Assembly (NCBI GenBank): GCA_040218535.1
Contig: JAVJRG010000012.1
Span: forward strand, 434,001-498,000
Source: Lacipirellulaceae bacterium
GTDB lineage: Bacteria > Planctomycetota > Planctomycetia > Pirellulales > Lacipirellulaceae
Direction: 5' to 3'
Length of the DNA: 64,000 nt
Shown: positions 17,170 through 25,649 of the stretch, in pieces
How positions within the stretch are numbered: the first letter of the stretch is position 1
Layout: every line of letters begins with the position of its first letter
The notes under the pieces: model-generated
Database searches by the model: none
The model's input: only the letters and a program-made list of their open reading frames with translations
Told to the model about the DNA's origin: nothing
Made by a program: the position numbers and the translations under genes

Positions 17170-18231
17170 AGGTTCGCTGGTGAGTCAAACGTTCTAGAAT
17201 CCTGCGACTTCAAGTTCGCGAAAAAAATAGAGGGGTCTCGGACTTCATGTCCTTGACCCCTCCAAGCGAATCCATTCACAAACGATTTCCGAAGATGCTA
17301 GTGGACTTCTCCGGGAAATCAAAAAGCCGGGGGACCGCCATGCCGCGAATGTCGCTCTTGCGAGGGAAACATTGCCGAACGTCGGAGTCCAATCAGTCGT
17401 CGCCCCTTGGATACTAATGTAGGAAAATCGAATCACTATTCGACAGTCTCATCACGGGAGCAACATTGCCTGCGAGGTACTCGCCAGAGAATCATTGCTG
17501 CCCATAGATGACTGTCGCTGAATGGCCTGCGCTCTTGAGAAACAGAAGATGACGTGGCACTTTCAAGTTGCTCTGTGAGAAACCGATGCGATGGTGGGGT
17601 AATTCCCAAACTGCGCACCAGAACTCACGAAAACTTCTCGATGGCACACGCCGCTATTCCCTTAGCGTGCTACTTCACAAATGGCTGCTGCCGAAAACCA
17701 CCTGACAAACAGGAATCAGCTTCCGAGCAGCTACGATTCTCCTGGACAACCTGAAGAGCCCACCGTTGGGCCCGAAAAGACCACATCAGCGCATTGTCCA
17801 AAAAAATCGTAACTCACCGCCTGTGAAGTTAGAATTTCGACTGTTGCAGCTCGCGAATAGGAGTGACCTAAACTGCGAACAGTTCGAATCTCTGCAACTC
17901 AACTGTTCGCCATTCTTATGATCTACGCGGTTCTGTCAAGCATACTAGAGAGCTAGTTGCAACAAAAAAATCGAAATGGTTTTTCTTACTTTTTCAAGAA
18001 AACTATTTTGAGAGTGCTTGTCAAAGAGTTGATGAAACTTTAGCCCCAATTCGTTGCGACTGCCTTGCTGCGAGTCTCGTTTCTCAATTCGAATGGTCCC
18101 CTAATTCTTTGACCCTACTTGAGTCGCTTCCCTTCGCTACCAACGACAGCTAGCATGAAACAAGCCAAACACAGCAACGCCTTTTGCCATGATCTTCTGT
18201 GGCAAACGACCAGTCCTCTTTGACACCGACC
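17170..18231. other. about 1 kb without a recognisable gene
   Basis: Only short open frames are seen (63, 60 and 66 codons), and none has similarity I recognise. Two structures stand out: a minus-strand intrinsic terminator at 17220-17262 and an inverted repeat GCGAACAGTT/AACTGTTCGC (17875-17884 and 17901-17910). From about 17930 to 18060 the DNA is markedly richer in A+T than its surroundings and likely holds the promoter of the downstream heme gene. Confidence 0.5.
17220..17262 (-). terminator. orphan intrinsic terminator (minus strand)
   Basis: GAGGGGTC (17230-17237) pairs with GACCCCTC (17255-17262), with an inner GGAC/GTCC stem. On the minus strand the hairpin is followed by seven U residues (A-run at 17221-17227). 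No coding gene lies immediately upstream of it on that strand, so a small RNA or small ORF transcript probably ends here. folK starts 50 bases further on. Confidence 0.75.
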
Positions 18232-20142
18232 ATGTCGAATCCCACGTTTCAACATCGCACGATCGCCGCTTTCGAGAGTCGCCGAGCTGAAGACACACTG
18301 CGCATGATCGAGCGCCTCGAAGGACGAGCTTTTGTCAGTCCTTCGATGCGTGAAACTCCTGTTGAAGAAAATGAGCCGTTGGTCGATTTCGCCCATCGGC
18401 TAATCACCGGCCAAGTCGACGTGATGATTTTGCTTACCGGTGTCGGGACTCGGCAGTTTATCGAGCGTGTCGAGAAGCGTGTTGATCGCGAGCGACTCAT
18501 CAACGCTTTAGAAGATATCCAAACCGTCGTCCGCGGCCCAAAACCGCTTGCAGCGTTGCGCGAGCTTGGCATCTCGCCATCCATCGTCGTCCCCGAACCA
18601 AACACCTGGCGAGAGATTCTGGAGACACTCGACCAAGTCCTCCCAGTCACGAACTTGCGGGTCGCGGTACAAGAGTATGGTGTGCCCAACATCAGTCTCA
18701 CGGCAGGGCTGGAAGCGCGAGGAGCTACCGTCGAAGCGGTGAAGATCTACAACTGGGAGTTACCCGAAGACCTCGGTCCTCTTAAACAGAACGTGCAGCG
18801 TTTGGCGCAAGGCGACGTCGACCTGGCGATGTTTACTTCCGGTCAACAAGTTGTTCATCTCTTGAAAGTGGCTCAGCAGTTGGACTTGGAAACCGACGTC
18901 CGTCACGCTTTTCAGAAAACGGTGGTCGCTTCCATTGGACCAACGACCAGTGAAGTCCTCCGAGACCACCAGTTACCTGTGGACTTCGAGCCTTCGCATC
19001 CCAAGCTCGGGCATTTGATCTCCGAAAGCGCCCAGGAGTCGGCGACGCTGATCGGCAAGAAAAATCGCTCTGCTCACTTAGCAGCTAAGCCGCAAGCGGA
19101 GGACGTTCCCGCTTGGTATGACAGCCCCTTCATGAAAGCGTGCCGTCGCGAGCCCGTGCCGTACACGCCAGTCTGGCTCATGCGTCAAGCGGGCCGCTAC
19201 ATGGCGGAGTATCGTGAAGTCCGCGCTCAGACAACATTTCTGGAACTCTGCAAGAACCCCAAACTCTGTAGCGAGGTGATGTGCACGGCGGTCGAGAAAC
19301 TCGGCGTCGACGCGGCCATTATCTTCAGCGATCTGCTGCCGATCCTCGAGCCAATGGGCTTCGACCTAGAGTTCACCCCTGGCGACGGTCCGCAGATCCA
19401 TAACCCGGTGCGCATGGCGGGCGATCTCGATCGCGTCAAAGAACTCGAAAACCTCGATTCGCTTGACTTCGTGTTCGATACCGTTTCGCAAACCAGGGCC
19501 GACTTGCCCGAGGATCTACCGCTGATCGGTTTCTCTGGCTTGCCCTTCACGCTCGCCAGTTACGCCATCGAAGGAGGCTCCAGCCGTTCGTTTCTACACA
19601 CCAAGAAACTGATGTACACGGACCAAACCGCTTGGGATGAGTTATTGGCTCGGCTATCACGTTCGATCACTCGCTACCTGAACGCTCAAATCGAAGCCGG
19701 TGCCCAAGCCGTGCAACTCTTTGATAGCTGGGTCGGCTGCCTCGGCCCGGACGACTACCGTCAGTATGTCTTACCCCACGTGAAATCGATTATTGAAGGG
19801 ATCACCCTCGGCACCCCAATCATCCATTTCGGCACCGGCAACCCCGCACTGCTACCCTTACAAGCCGAAGCAGGGGGTGACGTGATCGGCATCGACTGGC
19901 GCATCGACCTTGCTGATGCTTGGAAACTCGTCGGCCACGACCGTGCCGTGCAAGGCAACCTCGACCCACTAACCCTGCTCGGCGACGAAGAAACAACCCG
20001 CCAGCGCGTGCAAGCAATCCTAGCCGCCGCAGAGAATCGCCCCGGCCACATCTTCAATCTCGGACACGGCGTGCTCAAAGAAACGTCGGTGGAGAACGCA
20101 CAGCGGTTGGTGAAGATGGTGCAGGAATTGAGTGCGAGATAA
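18232..20142 (+). CDS. hemE: HemD-HemE fusion: uroporphyrinogen-III synthase / uroporphyrinogen decarboxylase
   Basis: 636 residues. The first about 260 residues resemble HemD (RTIAAFESRRAEDTLRMIERLEGRA..., TGVGTRQFIE, VAVQEYGVPNISLTAGLEARGATV, MFTSGQQVVHLL, IGPTTSEVL). The synthase cyclises hydroxymethylbilane with D-ring inversion. After a linker (about 265-295) comes a complete decarboxylase: PVWLMRQAGRYMAEYREVR, with the substrate-binding Arg pair, FSDLLPILEPMGF, GFSGLPFTLASYAIEGG, IHFGTGNPALL and FNLGHGVLKET. The fused enzyme would channel uroporphyrinogen III directly to coproporphyrinogen III. A GTG at 18199 could extend it 11 residues; the ATG at 18232 is preferred. A terminator follows the stop. 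Confidence 0.88.
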   Translation: MSNPTFQHRTIAAFESRRAEDTLRMIERLEGRAFVSPSMRETPVEENEPLVDFAHRLITGQVDVMILLTGVGTRQFIERVEKRVDRERLINALEDIQTVVRGPKPLAALRELGISPSIVVPEPNTWREILETLDQVLPVTNLRVAVQEYGVPNISLTAGLEARGATVEAVKIYNWELPEDLGPLKQNVQRLAQGDVDLAMFTSGQQVVHLLKVAQQLDLETDVRHAFQKTVVASIGPTTSEVLRDHQLPVDFEPSHPKLGHLISESAQESATLIGKKNRSAHLAAKPQAEDVPAWYDSPFMKACRREPVPYTPVWLMRQAGRYMAEYREVRAQTTFLELCKNPKLCSEVMCTAVEKLGVDAAIIFSDLLPILEPMGFDLEFTPGDGPQIHNPVRMAGDLDRVKELENLDSLDFVFDTVSQTRADLPEDLPLIGFSGLPFTLASYAIEGGSSRSFLHTKKLMYTDQTAWDELLARLSRSITRYLNAQIEAGAQAVQLFDSWVGCLGPDDYRQYVLPHVKSIIEGITLGTPIIHFGTGNPALLPLQAEAGGDVIGIDWRIDLADAWKLVGHDRAVQGNLDPLTLLGDEETTRQRVQAILAAAENRPGHIFNLGHGVLKETSVENAQRLVKMVQELSAR

Positions 20143-20149
20143 AGAAAAA

Positions 20150-20169
20150 CCCACGGCTCGCACCGTGGG
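20150..20169 (+). terminator. terminator of the hemD-hemE gene
   Basis: CCCACGG-CTCGCA-CCGTGGG, a 7-bp stem beginning 8 bases past the TAA stop, followed by CTCGTTATGTT, a weak T-rich tail. Confidence 0.65.
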
Positions 20170-20228
20170 CTCGTTATGTTGCTAAAACCGCGACTTGTCG
20201 CTTAGCCGTCTGGCTATGCTAATAATAG

Positions 20229-20474
20229 TTACGCAGACGGCCGGCTGTAAAACTGATAAGCCAACAGCACTTCGTAGAGGTCGGCGGAAATCGTGACGTC
20301 GTCGTCTTCGAAGTCCTCAAGCCAAGTTCGCTTGCTGTTGAAAGCATCGGCTAACATCGGTAGCAACTTGGCCATCGAAGCGGTCACCTGGGCCTGGCCC
20401 TCGGTGTTCTTCGTGAGCCTCGGAGCGGCCGACTCTTCAGGGCCGCGGAAGATTTTTAGGTGGGGTGCCGACAT
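20229..20474 (-). CDS. small hypothetical protein
   Basis: 81 residues from ATG 20474 (MSAPHLKIFRGPEESAAPRLTKN), preceded on its strand by GGGAAGGA at 12 bases. The open frame runs to 20585, but the first 37 codons look untranslated. The protein is soluble with a central acidic helix-like part (TWLEDFEDDDVTISADLYEVLLAYQFYS). I know no family; it looks like a lineage-specific planctomycete protein. It converges with the heme gene across the terminator hairpin. Confidence 0.6.
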   Translation of the reverse strand: MSAPHLKIFRGPEESAAPRLTKNTEGQAQVTASMAKLLPMLADAFNSKRTWLEDFEDDDVTISADLYEVLLAYQFYSRPSA

Positions 20475-20908
20475 GTTAGTTGGGTTCCTTCCCAGTTTCA
20501 CGCCCGGAGCGCTTCCTGCACCGCGAACGTTAGCGTTGTGAATCGAAAGTGGCCCTCGCAGAAATCCTTCCTGCCAATGGGTCACGACACAGCGCCTCCC
20601 TACCCAAGGAATCGGCAGGGTGGTTGGCGAAGCTTTGGTTCTTCTGGATAAAAAATAAGGAATAACCCAGTCGCAACTGCTAGCATGCTAACGCCCATGC
20701 TAGCGAAGGGAGCGGTTGCCGAATTGTGAAGGCTTCGCATAGGATGTTTGTGAAGACGCTTGGTTGCCAAGGCATGAGAAAACTACCCAGGTTCAACCAG
20801 TGATAGCAATGCTTGCACGATGTTCCTTCATGAATATGCCGGCCAATCCCCAACTGTGAAGCCTCGTTAACTTTCCGCCCTCCACCTTCCGCCTTCCCAC
20901 TTCACACA
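20475..20908. other. intergenic region, no gene seen
   Basis: 434 bases between two divergent small hypothetical genes. No ORF with family similarity, no strong hairpin and no repeat shared with the rest of the window was found. It presumably holds two divergent promoters. Confidence 0.4.
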
Positions 20909-21388
20909 ATGGACTTCAAACAACGGCTACAGAAGGCTGCTGAGCGTGGTGAGCAAGCACGCGAGGCACGCCAGCAAGAGGCTGCCGCCAAAGCTCTCAG
21001 CGAGGCGGAATGTCAGCGTCTTCACTCAAGCTACCGGCTGGAGTTGAATGACCACATCGAAAGCTGCATGAAGCAGCTAGCAGAGAACTTTCCAGGGTTT
21101 ACCTTCGAGACCGTCGTCAGTGACAAAGGCTGGGGAGCAGCGATTCACCGGGACGATCTTTCGTTGAACCGTGGCAAGCGAGAGAATCTCTTCAGCCGAC
21201 TCGAACTGACGATCAGCCCCTTCAACAAGTACCACGTCATCGACTTGGTAGCCAAAGGAGCGATCCGCAACAAGGAAAACTTCACGCGAAACCATTTCCA
21301 AAAGCTCGCCGAAGCGGATCTGGATACGTTTCGCGAGCTGGTGGAACTGTGGACACTTGACTATGCGGAAGAGTTTGCCGCGAGCTGA
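20909..21388 (+). CDS. hypothetical cytoplasmic protein, lineage-type
   Basis: 159 residues. It starts with a charged Ala/Glu/Gln helix (about 2-34) and continues as an alpha/beta domain (CMKQLAENFPGFTFETVVSDKGWGAAIHRDDLSLN, ELTISPFNKYHVIDLVAKGAIRNKENFTRNHFQKL). It contains no membrane segment, signal peptide or cysteine-rich motif. No family is recognised. The coding pattern is even and the ATG is preceded by CACTTCACACA without a clear ribosome site. A palindromic repeat shared with 60576 follows 20 bases after the stop. Confidence 0.65.
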   Translation: MDFKQRLQKAAERGEQAREARQQEAAAKALSEAECQRLHSSYRLELNDHIESCMKQLAENFPGFTFETVVSDKGWGAAIHRDDLSLNRGKRENLFSRLELTISPFNKYHVIDLVAKGAIRNKENFTRNHFQKLAEADLDTFRELVELWTLDYAEEFAAS

Positions 21389-21408
21389 GGTAAAGCCACG
21401 AAAAGGCA

Positions 21409-21437
21409 AGGCAGCCGCGAGCTAACAGCTCGCCGGA
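21409..21437. repeat. dispersed palindromic repeat, copy 1
   Basis: A 29-base unit with core GCGAGCTAACAGCTCGC. The identical 29 bases occur at 60576-60604, and an inverted shorter copy at 60691-60713. Confidence 0.75.
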
Positions 21438-21516
21438 GAGTCTTCTCAGCACTAACCACACTTAGAAATTCCCGGCAGCCTGTTATTCTGCGGCTGCCTT
21501 CGATTGCTACGGACTA

Positions 21517-22365
21517 TCAGTCCAAAGGCGCTTCGGCCAGTTGCTTTAGCGCGTCGAGGCACTCCACAATCGCTTCGCAACTGATTTCGCTGAAATTGCT
21601 GCGGCGTTGGCTGATGATTGCCAGCTTGAACTGCTCAAACGCTTCCGCCATGTCGTCAGGAAGCTCGTCGACTTCCACAGGCAAGCGCTCACGCTTGGTC
21701 TTGCTGACACTGGGCGCTTCCTCCAAGGAATCGGTTTCTTCAAGGTCGGAAGGCTCTTCGATTGCATCGTGCCCGGCTTCTCCTGGCCGTTCCGCTTCAG
21801 CGGACCGGTTTGAAGCGGTGTCAGGAGCTTGCACTTCGGTCGACTCTGGCGCGATTGCTGCCTGCTCCTCACGTAATCCTCGCCCATCCTCCAGCGATCC
21901 TTCCAATTCGGCCGCAGGCTCTTCAGGCAACGCTTCGCCCGGCTTGCCAACGGTTTCCCAACGCTTGCCTCGCATTTGGGAAATCGACCAGTCATTCTGG
22001 ATCGCCCCTTCAAGCCACATCTCCGCATCGTCCCAATCAAGGGCAGCTTGAAAGTGGCTCCAGTAAAGCCCAGGGTATTGATCGGCGGTCTCGCCAAACT
22101 GCTGATAAACACGTCGCAGCCTGCCAACATGCTGGCTCGTCACCCCACCGACGAGCTGCGCCCAGGCCTCGTCAGAATACTCACTCGCAGCGGCTCCTGC
22201 AGCAACGAGAGCGTCGCGCCACTCGCTGATAATCTGTCCCTTCTCCCAGTTGGTGGTACTGACCAACTCATTCCACTTGCCAATGAAGGGCTGGCTCGAT
22301 TCGGTTGATTCAGGAGAAATAATCTCAGAAGTGGTAATTCGGTTTGTCGTATCCGTCTGAGCCAT
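21517..22365 (-). CDS. hypothetical protein with acidic low-complexity middle
   Basis: 282 residues. The N-terminal about 140 residues are helical and compositionally normal (LVSTTNWEKGQIISEWRDALV..., QHVGRLRRVYQQFGETADQYPGLYWSHFQAALDW, NDWSISQMRGKRWETVG). They vaguely resemble DNA-binding plasmid/DUF3102-type helices, which is a guess. About 145-215 is Glu/Ala/Pro/Ser-rich and disordered. The C-terminus is a compact acidic helix. The middle includes SNRSAEAERPGEA, translated from a palindromic repeat (21785-21806) shared with the M56 peptidase gene. No function is proposed. Confidence 0.65.
   Translation of the reverse strand: MAQTDTTNRITTSEIISPESTESSQPFIGKWNELVSTTNWEKGQIISEWRDALVAAGAAASEYSDEAWAQLVGGVTSQHVGRLRRVYQQFGETADQYPGLYWSHFQAALDWDDAEMWLEGAIQNDWSISQMRGKRWETVGKPGEALPEEPAAELEGSLEDGRGLREEQAAIAPESTEVQAPDTASNRSAEAERPGEAGHDAIEEPSDLEETDSLEEAPSVSKTKRERLPVEVDELPDDMAEAFEQFKLAIISQRRSNFSEISCEAIVECLDALKQLAEAPLD
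21785..21806. repeat. intragenic palindromic repeat, copy D
   Basis: GGCCGTTCCGCTTCAGCGGA matches the inverted copy C pattern. Here it lies in another gene (the acidic hypothetical protein), translated as SAEAERPGEA. Confidence 0.55.
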
Positions 22366-22508
22366 CGTGCGTTTCGTGCTCCTTGCGAAGAGAGTCGTCC
22401 GTCAACCGCACGGAAGAAGTCACATGCGGGCCGCGGATTCTATCATGCTAGCACTCCCCAGGAACACCTACTGACAACAGCATCTATTGAGAAACTGTGA
22501 AACGAAAC

Positions 22509-22540
22509 AAGGCACGCGCGGCAAAACCGCTACGTGCCTT
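22509..22540 (-). terminator. terminator of the CDSH gene
   Basis: AAGGCACG (22509-22516) pairs with CGTGCCTT (22533-22540), with an inner GCGG-CAAAA-CCGC stem. On the minus strand it is followed by GTTTCGTTTC. Confidence 0.6.
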
Positions 22541-22630
22541 AGTTTCCGAAGTTTCTGTCGGTCGTTTCCCTGATTAGGCAGAAGTTGCCAACCGGGGAAA
22601 ACCTGTCGATACGTTTCGCTGTGGGGAACG

Positions 22631-22652
22631 CCACAGAGGGCGTTCCCTACAG
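22631..22652. repeat. dispersed repeat, copy 1
   Basis: A 22-base string CCACAGAGGGCGTTCCCTAC plus AG, identical to 49126-49147. Here it forms a hairpin with GGGAACGCC just upstream. It lies immediately downstream of the CDSH gene's stop (22660). Confidence 0.65.
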
Positions 22653-22659
22653 TTGTCGA

Positions 22660-22869
22660 TCAACGGGCAGGCTGGTCGGCCTCAAACCCACACGTTTTGT
22701 GCGAGCCATCACAGAACGGCAAGTTCTGAGAGGCGCCGCAACGGCAAAGCGCATAGGCGGGCTTGCTTTCGTCCAACGTGAACTCTTTCCCTTGAGAATC
22801 AAGCAGAGTAAAAGGCCCCTCAACGAGGAGAGGGCCATTGGGGCGGGTGGTAATCTTTACGTCGGCCAT
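22660..22869 (-). CDS. CDGSH-type iron-sulfur protein
   Basis: 69 residues from ATG 22869, with AAGGAG nine bases upstream. The C-terminal part shows CRCGASQNLPFCDGSHKTCGF, the Cys-x-Cys-x2-Ser-x3-Pro-x-Cys-Asp-Gly-Ser-His pattern. Its three Cys and one His bind a labile 2Fe-2S cluster as in mitoNEET. The front half is a small beta-domain (VKITTRPNGPLLVEGPFTLLD). There is no membrane anchor, so it is a soluble bacterial member, probably a redox or cluster-transfer protein. The frame is open to 22938, but that extension lacks a ribosome site. The anti-sigma gene ends 79 bases upstream on the same strand. Confidence 0.88.
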   Translation of the reverse strand: MADVKITTRPNGPLLVEGPFTLLDSQGKEFTLDESKPAYALCRCGASQNLPFCDGSHKTCGFEADQPAR

Positions 22870-22947
22870 GCGTCGGAACTCCTTGGTGGCGTTTGGAAAC
22901 GAACTTCTCAGTGTAGCGCGACGAATGACAGCCGCCAAGGTCCCGTT

Positions 22948-24603
22948 TTACTTCCCTTGCGCAGGGCGGAAGTAAAAGAGCACGCGAATCCGCTCGTTTT
23001 CGTTTCGGTCTCGCTTCGCATCCTCGCCTTTCTCAGTGCCCTCCACTTTCTCTGCTTTTTCAGACTCCGCAGCAGGAACTCGAGAGCGAGCCTGTCCGCC
23101 CTCATTACGGGCAGGACTTGATTTCACAGCGATTCGCATCGCCCAAGAAGTTTGCTCTTGGTCAGCGGCGGAGCCAGCCGGGGTGCTTTTCTCGTTACGA
23201 TCGATTCTCTTTTCCGAAGACCGCTCTTTCTGTTTGGCTGGAGCCGCATAGAGCGAATCATCAGCGTCACGACCGCCGTATCCTCCGCCCCCGCCTCCGA
23301 ACTCGCCGCCGGCTTGATCGCCATAGTCTTGAGCTCCGTATGAGCGGCTGCGAGAGAACTTCTGCTTAAGGCGCAAATCGCTGACCTTCTGCCAAGCCGA
23401 TAACACACGGTCGACTTGCTCAGGGGTTGCTTCTACCAGCATAGCATCGCCGTCTGTGAGTTTGCTCTCATCAGCCACCAGAGCCTCACCCGAATCACCT
23501 TGCTCGACGTCGGACAATTCCGAAAGCGATTCTTCGGCAGGCTCGTTTTGGGCGGCTCCAGTCGTTTTGCTCAATCGGGGCGACTTCAGTTCACGCCTAC
23601 TTTGAGAGTCGTTCCAGGAGTCAAGCTCAACCTGGCGACCGCTCTCATTCGCAAAAAACTCCACCTCCGACCTGTGGCTTCTGTCTGAGGAAGCCTGACG
23701 CAAAACGACACCCTGCTGACCAAGCAACTGCTCGAAACGCACGAGGGCATCCTCAGGGTTTCCTTCATAGAGAATCTCGTAAGATTGGGAACTCTCAACG
23801 GCGGGATTGCCACCTCGGTCTTTCTTTCCACTTGTGTAGGCATCGACTGTTGGTGGTTGCGAAGTAGAAGCCGCCGCTGCCACCTGCGCACGTTGGTCCG
23901 AGGATCGATCAAATTCCTTCTCTTCTAGGTAGTGATCTCGTCCGACTTCTTCGTCACTCGGGACTTCTGCCAAACTCTCTGCAGGCATTGCACGTGATCG
24001 TGCGACACTGCCGATTCCGTCGGTGACTTCTCCAACTCGTAAGCCTGCAGGTTCAGCGGGCGCCTCAACGAGTCCGAACTCTTCGCTTCCCTCGCTTGCT
24101 GCAAGAGACTCTGACGATTCCGATTCGATTCCTGAAAAGCTCGGCGCAGCTTGGCCATCTGCTTCAGCGACGTTCTCAGTATTTTTTTCCGAATTCGCCT
24201 TTTCGTCAGCTGCGGCGATTGGATCGCGGCCGTCACGGTCGGGATTGGCGAGGAACATCAGCATCAGCGCGGCAGCGATTGCTAAGCCCGCCCAAATCAA
24301 ACCGCGGCGTTGGGCAGCCGTAGTTTCTGGAAGTGTTTCTGGGTGGGCATCATGCTCAGTCAAGATCGCTGAGGGTTGCTTCTGGATCTGCTCAAGAACC
24401 TGTTGCTTTAAGTCTTTGCCAAGTGACTCCTTAGGCAAAGCTTTGACTTTCGCTGAAACACCGCCCAATTCTTGCAGTATTTTCTTTGCAGCCGGATCGT
24501 TCTCTAGGCGTTGCTCGACGAAAGCGCGCTCCTCCTCAGCCAGCTCGCCATCAAGATAGGCGCTGAGAAGTTCATCGTCGGGCGTAGAGTTATCAGTGTT
24601 CAG
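22948..24603 (-). CDS. putative membrane anti-sigma factor (start uncertain)
   Basis: The frame from 24468 (TTG) gives 506 residues, but it continues open upstream, and the added segment reads DDELLSAYLDGELAEEERAF. This matches the AYLDGEL opening of the anti-sigma gene at 50462, so the real protein starts further up. No ATG, GTG or TTG lies between the upstream stop and 24468; the first candidate is a CTG at 24603 (about 551 residues). After the N-terminal sigma-binding region comes one membrane helix (RGLIWAGLAIAAALMLMFLA), then a long Ser/Glu/Gly-rich extracytoplasmic region with a GGGGGYGG tract. It faces the ECF sigma gene across a 140-base gap containing a large inverted repeat. Confidence 0.65.
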   Translation of the reverse strand: MNTDNSTPDDELLSAYLDGELAEEERAFVEQRLENDPAAKKILQELGGVSAKVKALPKESLGKDLKQQVLEQIQKQPSAILTEHDAHPETLPETTAAQRRGLIWAGLAIAAALMLMFLANPDRDGRDPIAAADEKANSEKNTENVAEADGQAAPSFSGIESESSESLAASEGSEEFGLVEAPAEPAGLRVGEVTDGIGSVARSRAMPAESLAEVPSDEEVGRDHYLEEKEFDRSSDQRAQVAAAASTSQPPTVDAYTSGKKDRGGNPAVESSQSYEILYEGNPEDALVRFEQLLGQQGVVLRQASSDRSHRSEVEFFANESGRQVELDSWNDSQSRRELKSPRLSKTTGAAQNEPAEESLSELSDVEQGDSGEALVADESKLTDGDAMLVEATPEQVDRVLSAWQKVSDLRLKQKFSRSRSYGAQDYGDQAGGEFGGGGGGYGGRDADDSLYAAPAKQKERSSEKRIDRNEKSTPAGSAADQEQTSWAMRIAVKSSPARNEGGQARSRVPAAESEKAEKVEGTEKGEDAKRDRNENERIRVLFYFRPAQGK

Positions 24604-24648
24604 TTTTCAATATTCGTTATGAGGAAATTTGATGCAAAAAACCTACCT

Positions 24649-24725
24649 TAGCTCGCGAGCTACGCCTCGCACGGCGCCTCAGAGTTCTTCACCAACGCGC
24701 CGTGCGAGGCGTAGCTCGCGGGCTA
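24649..24725. repeat. large inverted repeat between sigma and anti-sigma genes
   Basis: 29-base arms 24649-24677 and 24697-24725 pair at 28 of 29 positions (core CTACGCCTCGCACGGCGC). It sits 19 bases after the sigma stop and before the start-less anti-sigma gene and could attenuate the downstream gene. Confidence 0.8.
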
Positions 24726-24743
24726 GATGATTTACGATACTTT

Positions 24744-25340
24744 CTAATTACTTGGAACCGTCTCTCCCATCAGGCTACTCAGCTTCTCCTTCAATTGTAG
24801 CCGCGCCCGAAACAAGCGGCTCCGCACGGTTCCGATCGGCATGGAAAGAATCTCGGCAATTTGTTCGTAGCTGCAGGCTTCCAGCTCTCGTAGTACCAGA
24901 ATCTGCCGATGCTCGTCCCCTAGCTCACCAATCGCGGCGTGAACTTGCTCGGTCTGCTCGGCAGAGAGAACTTCCTCTTGCACGCTGCGATGATTGTCTA
25001 CGGGCTCTTCCCCGACGGCTTCACGTGTCTGCTCAACGCTCAGCATGGGCCCTCCACGATTCTTCTCTTTCCGGCGGTGCGAGAGCGCTAAGTTCATCGC
25101 CACACGGTACAACCAAGTGTAGAACTGCGAGTCACCTCGAAAGGCGTCGAGCTTCACAAAAGCCTGCACGAAGGCGTCCTGGACCAAGTCGGCCGCGTCT
25201 TCTCGCGAACCGGCGATTCGCAATAACGTATTGAACAGCCGATCCTGGTACTTTTTGACCAATTCGCCGTAGGCCTGGGTATCCCCAGCCCTTACCGCGG
25301 CAACAATCGTCGAGTCGTCGGTAGGCGGCTTGTGGGTCAC
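24744..25340 (-). CDS. RNA polymerase sigma factor, ECF type
   Basis: 198 residues with a GTG start at 25340. Region 2 is clear: YGELVKKYQDRLFNTLLRIAGSREDAADLVQDAFVQAFVKLDAF, then FYTWLYRVAMNLALSHRRK. Region 4 follows: AIGELGDEHRQILVLRELEACSYEQIAEILSMPIGTVRSRLFRARLQLKEKL with its helix-turn-helix. Region 3 is missing, so this is an ECF factor that likely directs RNA polymerase to a small promoter set. It is probably held by the membrane anti-sigma factor encoded downstream. The two genes are split by a strong inverted repeat, unlike the overlapping sigma pair near 51.9 kb. Confidence 0.93.
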   Translation of the reverse strand: MTHKPPTDDSTIVAAVRAGDTQAYGELVKKYQDRLFNTLLRIAGSREDAADLVQDAFVQAFVKLDAFRGDSQFYTWLYRVAMNLALSHRRKEKNRGGPMLSVEQTREAVGEEPVDNHRSVQEEVLSAEQTEQVHAAIGELGDEHRQILVLRELEACSYEQIAEILSMPIGTVRSRLFRARLQLKEKLSSLMGETVPSN

Positions 25341-25557
25341 ACGCTTCTCAGGCTAAGAGGTAGACGCGACGAAGAAAAGAAAAGTTCCGCTGTAAGTGGT
25401 ACGCACAGAAAACATTCTTGTGCGACTAGACAAAAGCGTCAAATCGCTCGTTACAAGGGCGTGACAAAGAGTAGCCCTACCGCTCCGCGGTGGGATAAGC
25501 AGTTCCCGAAAAAGTGTGACGCGATTCCTATCACGGAGTGATAGGGTTACAAAAAAT
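25341..25557. other. intergenic region with two palindromes
   Basis: CCTACCGC-TCC-GCGGTGGG (about 25477-25493) and CCTATCAC-GGA-GTGATAGG (about 25528-25545) are two short palindromes of one type. They share the loop core with 16432 and 41344. Otherwise this stretch is likely the sigma gene's promoter. Confidence 0.5.
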
Positions 25558-25583
25558 GCCCGCAAGCCAAGAGACTTGCGGAC
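25558..25583 (-). terminator. terminator of the cold-shock gene
   Basis: CCGCAAG (25560-25566) pairs with CTTGCGG (25575-25581). On the minus strand six U residues follow (A-run 25551-25556). An intrinsic terminator about 65 bases past the stop. Confidence 0.8.
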
Positions 25584-25649
25584 ATTCGTTTGATCGCGTG
25601 CTGCCGATCAGCAAACTAGCTCATCAGCAAACTCAGCCGATGAATAAAC

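Noticed and set aside
17860-17910. possible tRNA (GTTCGAATC as a T-loop)
   Set aside because: The flanking bases do not form a T-stem, and no acceptor or anticodon stem was found.
24468-24603. TTG at 24468 as anti-sigma start
   Set aside because: It would remove the AYLDGEL region that is conserved with the second anti-sigma gene.
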